Under the pieces are notes generated by a model. That model was not told the origin of the DNA and did not search any database. It was given only the letters and a program-made list of their open reading frames with translations. Below, one piece after another: positions 18,430 to 26,578 of a DNA stretch of 32,018 nucleotides (position 1 is the first letter of the stretch; the number at the start of each line of letters is the position of its first letter). Both the position numbers and the translations under genes were made by a program. Location of the stretch: NCBI RefSeq assembly GCF_016900895.1, contig NZ_JAFEUN010000053.1:1-32018 (forward strand), given 5' to 3'. The stretch comes from Parashewanella hymeniacidonis (GTDB lineage: Bacteria > Pseudomonadota > Gammaproteobacteria > Enterobacterales > Shewanellaceae).

Positions 18430-19203
18430 TTACAAAGAAGTTGAATTTAAAAAACCAGTGAGAGGACTGGTATTATTTGCTGTACGAGAAATCGTGCCCA
18501 AACCTGCAACATACGCATCTCGCCCAGCTTTAACAGCGGCTTTGAAGCATTTTGCCATTGTCACAGGATCAGGACTGCTCGCTATGGCTGTATTAACCAG
18601 TACCGCATCCGCACCAAGCTCCATTGCTCTTGCTGCGTGTGAAGGTGCACCTATCCCTGCATCTACAACAACAGGTACTTGAGCCTGCTCAATGATAATT
18701 TTAAGGAAGTCATCAGTCACCAAGCCTTGGTTACTGCCAATTGGTGAACCTAATGGCATGACGGCTGCACAACCAATCTCTTGCAAACGACAACACAACA
18801 CAGGATCAGCATGAACATATGGCATGACAACATAGCCTTGTTCACAGAGTTCTTTTGCAGCTGCAAGCGTTTCAATGGGATCTGGCATTAAATAACGTTG
18901 ATCAGGATGAATCTCCAATTTTATCCAATGCGTACCAAACAGTTCTCTGGACAATTCAGCTGCGAAGATGGCTTCTTTTGCATTTCGTGCACCAGAGGTA
19001 TTAGGCAGTATTTTTATACCTGAATGTTTTAACGGTTCCAGTAAATCATCCGTACCATTTTTTGCATCAATTCTTTTCATGGCAATGGTCGCCATTTCAG
19101 AACCTGATTGAACCAACGATTCGAGCATTAGCTTACTTGAGCTGAATTTACCAGTGCCTGTAAAGAGTCTCGACTCAAATTCTTCATTCGAAATTTTTAA
19201 CAC
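18430..19203 (-). CDS. thiG: Thiazole synthase ThiG
   Basis: ThiG condenses deoxyxylulose phosphate, dehydroglycine and the sulfur of ThiS thiocarboxylate into the thiazole phosphate of thiamine. It is a 257-residue TIM barrel. [10 protein letters not shown] starts the family pattern, the Schiff-base lysine is Lys95 in [11 protein letters not shown], and [18 protein letters not shown] and [20 protein letters not shown] line the active site. The start is a GTG (19203) with GGAGG 6 bases upstream, inside the last codons of thiS. It would form a complex with the ThiH encoded next door. Confidence 0.97.
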   Translation of the reverse strand: MLKISNEEFESRLFTGTGKFSSSKLMLESLVQSGSEMATIAMKRIDAKNGTDDLLEPLKHSGIKILPNTSGARNAKEAIFAAELSRELFGTHWIKLEIHPDQRYLMPDPIETLAAAKELCEQGYVVMPYVHADPVLCCRLQEIGCAAVMPLGSPIGSNQGLVTDDFLKIIIEQAQVPVVVDAGIGAPSHAARAMELGADAVLVNTAIASSPDPVTMAKCFKAAVKAGRDAYVAGLGTISRTANNTSPLTGFLNSTSL

Positions 19204-19204
19204 A

Positions 19205-19417
19205 TCAACCTCCAGCTACTGCTTTGAATACTTCAATTTGATCATTTTCCTGACATGTTGTGTCAGTCCATTTTGAGCGAGGAAGTATTCGTTCATTAAC
19301 AACGACAGCAATAGCATTCACATTTTTTATTTGAGCTACATCTAAAACCAGAAGTGCTTCGATACTAAGATTTGACTCGATTGAGATATTCTCGCCATTA
19401 AACTGAATGTTAATCAT
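19205..19417 (-). CDS. thiS: Sulfur carrier protein ThiS
   Basis: A 70-residue ubiquitin-fold sulfur carrier ending in AVAGG. The C-terminal glycine is adenylated by ThiF and turned into a thiocarboxylate that gives sulfur to the thiazole. [11 protein letters not shown] begins the beta-grasp fold and [14 protein letters not shown] is the typical central strand. Its ATG overlaps the thiF stop (ATGA), with AAGGAG upstream. Confidence 0.95.
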   Translation of the reverse strand: MINIQFNGENISIESNLSIEALLVLDVAQIKNVNAIAVVVNERILPRSKWTDTTCQENDQIEVFKAVAGG

Positions 19418-20184
19418 GCGACACTCTCCTTGATTACGTGTTGTTCGGTGTTAACGCATACCGAGCAACTGGGGTCCTGTTCCAATAACGCGGTCCGCCA
19501 CTGAAAAGTATTTCCATCGAATAACCAAAGCTTACCGAAAACCTGTTTATCGCCGAGCATGACTTTTAAACCGATTAAAGCCTGCATTGATGCCAAGGTA
19601 CCAACCATGGGACCGAGGATTCCGACACTTCTACAGTTATCATTAACTTCAATTTGTTCTGGGTACAAGCAGTTATAGCAGCCAGACATTGATGGATAGT
19701 AAGCGAATAATTGACCACTAAAATTAGCAGCCGCAGCACTGATAAGAGGCAGCGAGTTTTTAACACAAAATCGATTGATAAGATGTCTGCTTTCAAAGTT
19801 ATCACAGCAATCAAAAACAACGGTTTGTTTTGAATAATCCAGTTGTAATACATCCGTGAACATTTCAGCTCTTACATTGATATGGATATTCGGATATTGC
19901 TGTTGAAGTTTAATAAAAGCCACTGTGGCTTTATTTTTTCCAATATCGTTCTCTGAAAATAAAAGCTGTCTTGGTAAGTTGCTACTTTCGACTTTATCTC
20001 CGTCCACCAGCACGATCTCACCAACACCGGCTGCAGCAAGGTAATGAGCGACAAGAGTACCTAAACCACCAACACCAACAATAATTGCTTGGCTTGTTTT
20101 AATGCGTATTTGGCCATGTTCACCCACATTCGATAACAGTATTTGTCGTGAATAACGCATGAATTCTTTATCACTAATATTCAT
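19414..20184 (-). CDS. thiF: ThiS adenylyltransferase ThiF
   Basis: ThiF is an E1-like enzyme that adenylates ThiS at its C-terminus and helps load sulfur. With the start at 20184 it has 256 residues, close to E. coli (251). FMRYSRQILL opens the protein, GVGGLG (37-42) binds ATP, and NLPRQLLFSENDIGKNKA is the E1 signature. Zinc ligands are Cys169, Cys172, Cys240 and Cys243, and NCRSVG places the reactive Cys at 184, as in E. coli ThiF. An in-frame start at 20214 exists, but the ATG at 20184 forms an ATGA overlap with the thiDE stop and gives the canonical N-terminus. Confidence 0.95.
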   Translation of the reverse strand: MNISDKEFMRYSRQILLSNVGEHGQIRIKTSQAIIVGVGGLGTLVAHYLAAAGVGEIVLVDGDKVESSNLPRQLLFSENDIGKNKATVAFIKLQQQYPNIHINVRAEMFTDVLQLDYSKQTVVFDCCDNFESRHLINRFCVKNSLPLISAAAANFSGQLFAYYPSMSGCYNCLYPEQIEVNDNCRSVGILGPMVGTLASMQALIGLKVMLGDKQVFGKLWLFDGNTFQWRTALLEQDPSCSVCVNTEQHVIKESVA

Positions 20185-21755
20185 ACAGCTTCCTTCCATG
20201 GTGATTGTTCCCATAGATTAGCGAGTACGTTAAATGCTTGTGCTGGCTTATCGGCGAGTGTTACAGCTCTTACAACAGCAACGCCATTAACCCCGGTTTG
20301 CTTAATGATATTGAATTGAGCAGCACTAATTCCACCGATCGCAACTAAGGGTATGCTACTGGACAATAAGCTCACTTGCCTTTTAACTTTACTTATTCCT
20401 TGTGGAATAGAGGGCATATCTTTTGTAGGCGTAGGATAGATATGACCAATAGCGACATAAGATGGCTTTATCTGCTGAGCCAGTAGAGCTTCGAAAACCC
20501 CATGACTGGATAAACCCAAAGCTAATCCTGATGACTTGATTAAATTCAAGTCTGCTTGAAAAACGTCTTCTTGACCTAGGTGAACGCCAAAGGCGCTATG
20601 CTTTATGGCCAACTGCCAATGATCATTAATAAAAACTTGTGCTTTGTGTTGATAACCGAGTTCAATCGCTTTCGCTATTTGTTGCTCCAGCCAATCCGGC
20701 CCATTTTTCTCAACAAGATCTTCTTTGATTCTGAGCTGAATGGTTTGACAACCCGCAGACAACAATAATGAAATAATTTCTGCGCTGTCTACAACTGGGT
20801 ATACACCAATATCCCCAGCCATAGACCTGAAAGGCTTTACTGTATCATTAATTAGAAGCTTTGAAGCTTCACAGATAATGCGAGGAAAGTGCCTTAAATC
20901 AGTCGGCCAACCTGTTTTGGCTATTGGTCCAGCACCCTCTCCAATTTGATAGCTGAATTGTATACCGCTATGTACATAGGCATTCGCTTGCAAAACCGCG
21001 TCCTGAAGAGGATAACCGTGAGCGATAAATGATGCGATTGCCGATGAAAGAGTACAGCCCGTACCGTGTGTGTTATCTGACTTAATTCTCTTATTTACAA
21101 AACGAACAGTTTCATTTTGGTGTAACTCACTACAATGGCTAACATTACGACAAATTAAAATATCTTCTGCGTACAATTGATCATTAGGGTTATCACCTCC
21201 TTTAGCTAACACACTGCAATCCAGTTGATCAGCTAAGAATCGAGCTCTTTCTTTTATCGAAGCATTTTTACAATGTGCCGTTAATTGATGTAGCTCTGAA
21301 TAATTTGGGGTTAACAGCTTAATTACCCCCTTAAATGGAGTGAAATTAACACCTAAATCACTATTCAAACTATCACCACACGTTGCAACCAGCACAGGGT
21401 CAAGTACTACTTGGACATTTGGGTTTACTTCTTTGTATTTGCTTAACCATTGGCCAAGCAAATCAATTTGATGTTGATCGACTAATAAACCGATTTTAAT
21501 AGCCACAGGCGGCAAATCCGTCGAAAGAGTATCCAGTTGTTGCTTTAACATGTTTTGAGTAACAGGTTCTACCAAATCAACTGCAACACTATTTTGTGCA
21601 GTGACACCTGTAATGACAGTACAAGCGTGACAAGATAAGTCATTCATTGTTTGTAAATCAGCTTGTATTCCTGCTCCACCACCAGAGTCTGAAGCAGCAA
21701 TGCTCCAGACAATCGGACGATTAGAACAAGTGCTGAGTTCTAAATCTTCATGCAT
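20181..21755 (-). CDS. thiDE: Fused HMP(-P) kinase / thiamine-phosphate synthase ThiDE
   Basis: A two-domain fusion of 524 residues. The N-terminal ThiD part (about 15-265) phosphorylates hydroxymethylpyrimidine twice: AASDSGGGAGIQADLQTM, ITGVTAQNS, VLDPVLVATCGD and THGTGCTLSSAIASFIAHG. The C-terminal ThiE part (about 310-524) joins HMP-PP and thiazole phosphate: TIQLRIKEDL, VFINDHWQLA, GVHLGQEDV, AIGHIYPTPTKDMP and VAIGGI. Separate thiD and thiE genes are the enteric arrangement; this fusion couples consecutive steps. The ATG at 21755, one base after the thiC stop, is preferred; the frame opens further to 21785, which would overlap thiC. ThiL is not in the window. Confidence 0.94.
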   Translation of the reverse strand: MHEDLELSTCSNRPIVWSIAASDSGGGAGIQADLQTMNDLSCHACTVITGVTAQNSVAVDLVEPVTQNMLKQQLDTLSTDLPPVAIKIGLLVDQHQIDLLGQWLSKYKEVNPNVQVVLDPVLVATCGDSLNSDLGVNFTPFKGVIKLLTPNYSELHQLTAHCKNASIKERARFLADQLDCSVLAKGGDNPNDQLYAEDILICRNVSHCSELHQNETVRFVNKRIKSDNTHGTGCTLSSAIASFIAHGYPLQDAVLQANAYVHSGIQFSYQIGEGAGPIAKTGWPTDLRHFPRIICEASKLLINDTVKPFRSMAGDIGVYPVVDSAEIISLLLSAGCQTIQLRIKEDLVEKNGPDWLEQQIAKAIELGYQHKAQVFINDHWQLAIKHSAFGVHLGQEDVFQADLNLIKSSGLALGLSSHGVFEALLAQQIKPSYVAIGHIYPTPTKDMPSIPQGISKVKRQVSLLSSSIPLVAIGGISAAQFNIIKQTGVNGVAVVRAVTLADKPAQAFNVLANLWEQSPWKEAV

Positions 21756-21756
21756 A

Positions 21757-23860
<2,104 letters not shown>

Positions 23861-23922
23861 TAATCCTTCTTCCATCAAAGAAGAATAGATTAATTTTATA
23901 GGTATTAAGATTCCAGATTTCA

Positions 23923-24005
23923 CTTTTGTTTCCTTCGCAGGTCTTAACCCGACAGGTTCAACGGATCCCGTGTTAACGATCTCAGCCTAATGGCACTCCG
24001 ACAAG
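23923..24005 (-). promoter_or_regulatory. TPP riboswitch (THI element) controlling thiC
   Basis: On the minus strand the sequence reads CTTGTCGGAGTGCC, then GGCTGAGA (23987-23980), CGGGATCCG, TGAACCTG (23960-23953) and a closing ACCTGCGAAGGAAACAAAAG. These are the conserved blocks of the thiamine-pyrophosphate aptamer, nearly identical to the E. coli thiC leader. P1 would pair CTTGT with ACAA(AA)G. No terminator stem with a T-run follows before thiC, so control is probably at translation initiation, as in E. coli thiC. Confidence 0.95.
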
Positions 24006-24012
24006 TAAATAT

Positions 24013-24038
24013 CTTCACAGTAGCTGTGAAGCCTTTTT
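24013..24038. terminator. Hairpin at the 5' end of the thiC leader; also a plus-strand terminator shape
   Basis: CTTCACAG, a TAG triloop and CTGTGAAG form an 8-bp stem at 24013-24031. Read on the plus strand it is followed by CCTTTTTAG, an intrinsic-terminator form, though no plus-strand gene precedes it. Read on the minus strand it sits at the predicted transcript start of the thi operon, just before the TPP aptamer, where it could protect the 5' end. Its role is not decided by sequence. Confidence 0.45.
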
Positions 24039-24068
24039 AGTATAGACATATTGAATTTTTTGATACAA
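24039..24068 (-). promoter_or_regulatory. Predicted sigma-70 promoter of the thi operon
   Basis: On the minus strand TTGTAT (24068-24063) and TATACT (24044-24039) are separated by 18 bases. The -10 matches five of six consensus bases and the -35 three of six. Transcription would begin near 24032, immediately before the hairpin and the TPP aptamer. Confidence 0.5.
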
Positions 24069-24368
24069 GCCGAATTTCAAATACAAAGTAAGAAAACTTG
24101 ATGATGTTCATAGAATTGAAAGGTAAACGCTTATGTTTGGCTGTCATTTGAGCAGTCGTACATATTGTAATTGCGTAATGACGGGCCGTGTGTATGCGGA
24201 GTACGTAATTAACTAATTACTGTAACGGCTGTTGATCTTTCGTGATTGGTTTTGTAGCGGTAACAATGAAAAAACGACCAGTTTACTTAGATGTCTAGTC
24301 TTTGCTGCTCTTCTTGATCAGGTAAACTCTCACATAGCAATAAATTAATCCTGAAAGATAAAAAGTTC
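24069..24368. other. Intergenic between the thi promoter and the AraC-type gene
   Basis: About 300 bases without a supportable gene on either strand. GTAATTAACTAATTAC at 24205-24220 has 7-bp perfect arms and continues into TGTAA; TAATTACTGTAA here is identical to part of the inverted repeat of the MITE-like element at 15808-15826, so it may be a remnant or footprint of that family. No clear terminator for the AraC-type gene was found. Confidence 0.4.
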
Positions 24369-25352
24369 TTAGCTAAGCCACAAATAATATCTACTGGGAA
24401 GAGAGCCTGTCCAACGTTTGAAAGCACGTCTAAAATTGCTGATATCTTGTTCATTTAATTGCTTGGCCGTTTTACTCGGATCATGCTCTGCCAACAGTAT
24501 TAAAGATTTAATTAAGTTCGCTTCATCCTGTATTTGACCAAAACAGGTATCAAATTCTTTTAATCTTCTTTTTAATGTCGCCACACTCATGTCAAGATTA
24601 CTGGCTAACTGTGGCAATTTAAATGACTCTTTTAAAAGGTGACTTTTTACTTTGCGCGGCAATCCAATCTGTTTTGAACTGACCTGTACCTTTTGTATTG
24701 CTGAACTTTTGGCTAACCTATAGTCAAAGTCATATTGCCTCAGTTCAATACGTTCATAACCACTAGCGGAAACACACATAATCGGTGCATCAAATGTGAT
24801 ATTAGAGTTTAAGTACTTTAGGTATTGCGACGTATTTGATGGTTTAGAAAAAGGAAATGAAAATCTCATATCAATATTTTTGAATAGAAAACTCAAAGAT
24901 GAACTAAAAACCTCAAGTATAAATCTGTTATTTGTTTCAAAACCAAAGTCAGGTGAGATCAAAAGGTGCTTTTTAGCATTGATATTGAAGTTAATTAATT
25001 GAATCCATGGTTGTGATAGTTGCAAGAATCGGTAAAAATTTGAGTACTTTACGTTCAAATCATTTGATCTATTAAGTAAATTCGCATGTGTATCGGCTAA
25101 GTCAGTATACAACATCTGACCCAGTAAAAAGGTTAAATCGTTTCCTTCCCATTGTCGATTAGCATTATCAAACAATCGTTTTAGTTGATGTGGAGAAACG
25201 GTAAAATCTAACCGTTGGATGTCTTTAATAAAGATTCCTGTGCCCGTTAAAAGTATCTGCGTACTTAATTTACGTTGGCAAAACAAACCAACAATTAAAG
25301 TGACTATCCGTCTGCAATATAAGGCTTTATCATTCAAGCAAATAAAGGCCAT
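24369..25352 (-). CDS. AraC-family transcriptional regulator
   Basis: A 327-residue regulator. The N-terminal two thirds look like the arabinose-binding-type sensor domain of this family (SPHQLKRLFDNANRQWEGND resembles the ligand-domain opening). The C-terminus carries the two-helix-turn-helix domain: LPQLASNLDMSVATLKRRLKEF, then SNFRRAFKRWTGSLPSRYY, the family signature. The segment leading into the second HTH is short and atypical (TAKQLNEQDIS). The ATG at 25352 has GAGG 9 bases upstream and follows the GGDEF gene stop by one base; the frame opens further to 25367. Co-translation with the GGDEF gene is likely. Target genes are unknown; the divergent TonB/phytase operon is a candidate by position only. 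Confidence 0.82.
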   Translation of the reverse strand: MAFICLNDKALYCRRIVTLIVGLFCQRKLSTQILLTGTGIFIKDIQRLDFTVSPHQLKRLFDNANRQWEGNDLTFLLGQMLYTDLADTHANLLNRSNDLNVKYSNFYRFLQLSQPWIQLINFNINAKKHLLISPDFGFETNNRFILEVFSSSLSFLFKNIDMRFSFPFSKPSNTSQYLKYLNSNITFDAPIMCVSASGYERIELRQYDFDYRLAKSSAIQKVQVSSKQIGLPRKVKSHLLKESFKLPQLASNLDMSVATLKRRLKEFDTCFGQIQDEANLIKSLILLAEHDPSKTAKQLNEQDISNFRRAFKRWTGSLPSRYYLWLS

Positions 25353-25353
25353 A

Positions 25354-26268
25354 TTAAATTGCCTCATTAGAAGCTAACGTAGCTTCTGGTTCTGGTCTCA
25401 GTCTTTGATTCAGCTCTATCAGTAAGTATTCTGAAATCGAAGTCTCTTCAGAATGAAAACCATTCACAAACATATTCACTTCAGTTGGCAATAAAGAGCT
25501 CAATTTGCAGTTGATGTCTGTTTGATTTATTGATTGAGCAATACTACCAGCTAAAGCCTCGACAAGCTGATCATTGCCATCGTTAATCAGCACTACAAAA
25601 CAATCGCCAGCAAAACGACAAACTAAGTCGCATCCTCTCAACTGATAGCACAAAATATTGGCTATTTTTTTCAAGCATTTGTCAGCTTTGTTAAATCCAA
25701 AGCGACTGTTGTACGCACTAAAGTTCTCAATATCAAACGCTACTAACCCATAGCTTTTTTTGCTTTTATTGAGACGTTTTAAGTGTGTTTCAAAACCTCT
25801 TGTATCATTGAGCAGGGTCAATGGATCTGTTAAATGGTGTTGCCTTATATATTGCTCTCTTGTTTGCAATTGACGATTAACCACCTTTTGTTCTTTTCGC
25901 CAGTGCCATAATCCATAAGTGAGAAAAGCCAAGCCTAATGGCATTGGTATCTTTTCAATCAAATTGGTAAAAATGGTAGAGCTGGTTCTTATGAAAATTT
26001 CATCCAATACGTCCAGAAAGCATCCGAATGCATACACACTCAAACCAATGACTAGCAAGCTGGTAACAAACCCCTCAGGTCTTGCAGAGCGAATCACAAA
26101 TATCCAGCTGGTCGCTAAAGCAAAAAGACAAAACTCACCAAAAATATCGATAAAATCAATGTCTATTGTGTATTTCAAAGGCAGATGCAATAACATTATT
26201 AATAAGGGTACAAGCGTTATTACTAACAAGCTGATGATCAAAAACGGCGTTGAGCTTTTTAATTTCAT
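25354..26268 (-). CDS. Membrane GGDEF-domain protein with degenerate active site
   Basis: An inner-membrane protein with about four hydrophobic segments in the first 130 residues and a GGDEF domain after them. LTDPLTLLNDTRGFE opens the domain and AFDIENFSAYNSRFGFNKAD is the metal-site region. The signature reads AGDCF instead of GGDEF, so the catalytic Glu is replaced by Cys and cyclase activity is doubtful. RGCD lies exactly five residues before it, an intact RxxD inhibitory site that binds c-di-GMP. The protein may thus be a c-di-GMP sensor. The ATG at 26268 (MKLKSSTPF) gives a natural membrane-protein start; an upstream ATG at 26313 is in frame, and neither has a good ribosome binding site. 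It is followed by the AraC-type gene. Confidence 0.82.
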   Translation of the reverse strand: MKLKSSTPFLIISLLVITLVPLLIMLLHLPLKYTIDIDFIDIFGEFCLFALATSWIFVIRSARPEGFVTSLLVIGLSVYAFGCFLDVLDEIFIRTSSTIFTNLIEKIPMPLGLAFLTYGLWHWRKEQKVVNRQLQTREQYIRQHHLTDPLTLLNDTRGFETHLKRLNKSKKSYGLVAFDIENFSAYNSRFGFNKADKCLKKIANILCYQLRGCDLVCRFAGDCFVVLINDGNDQLVEALAGSIAQSINQTDINCKLSSLLPTEVNMFVNGFHSEETSISEYLLIELNQRLRPEPEATLASNEAI

Positions 26269-26507
26269 TGTTCTATTTTTAATACAAACATCAATATCTG
26301 TAAAATAATGCATTTTTATTAAGATTTTGTGACTAAACGATTTAAAAACAAAAAGTCAAATTAGCTCAATAAAACACTATCTAACATTTTAAACCCACCT
26401 GAATTCTCAGTTTATTAGGCCTTTAAAGCAATAACACTAATTCAAATCAGTTCATCACCTAAAAATACTAGTGAGGATCTGCGTGAATAAACATCAATGA
26501 AATGTTT

Positions 26508-26525
26508 TCGTCACAAATCTGACAT
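26508..26525 (+). promoter_or_regulatory. Pho-box-like site upstream of the TonB receptor/phytase genes
   Basis: TCGTCACAAATCTGACAT matches 14 of 18 positions of an idealised PhoB box built from two CTGTCAT half sites spaced by four bases. It starts 71 bases before the receptor ATG and is followed 8 bases later by a weak -10, CTTAAT (26534-26539), the usual Pho promoter layout. The remainder of the 265-base divergent spacer (26314-26578) holds nothing else I can name. Regulation by phosphate starvation is consistent with the phytase downstream. Confidence 0.5.
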
Positions 26526-26578
26526 TTCTCTCTCTTAATGTTTGCCCTGACTTTTGACCCCTCAGGATAAATAGAACA

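Noticed and set aside
20184-20214. Longer thiF start giving a ten-residue extension
   Set aside because: The ATG at 20184 overlaps the thiDE stop as ATGA and gives the canonical ThiF N-terminus.
24179-24194. TGACGGGCCGTGTGTA resembles the conserved 16S rRNA 1400 region (GACGGGCGGTGTGTA)
   Set aside because: Only about 15 bases match with a mismatch, and the flanks show no rRNA sequence on either side; chance similarity.
24266-24298. A ten-codon ORF, MKKRPVYLDV, like the start of succinate dehydrogenase SdhC
   Set aside because: It stops at once and nothing after it resembles SdhC in any frame; too short to call a remnant.
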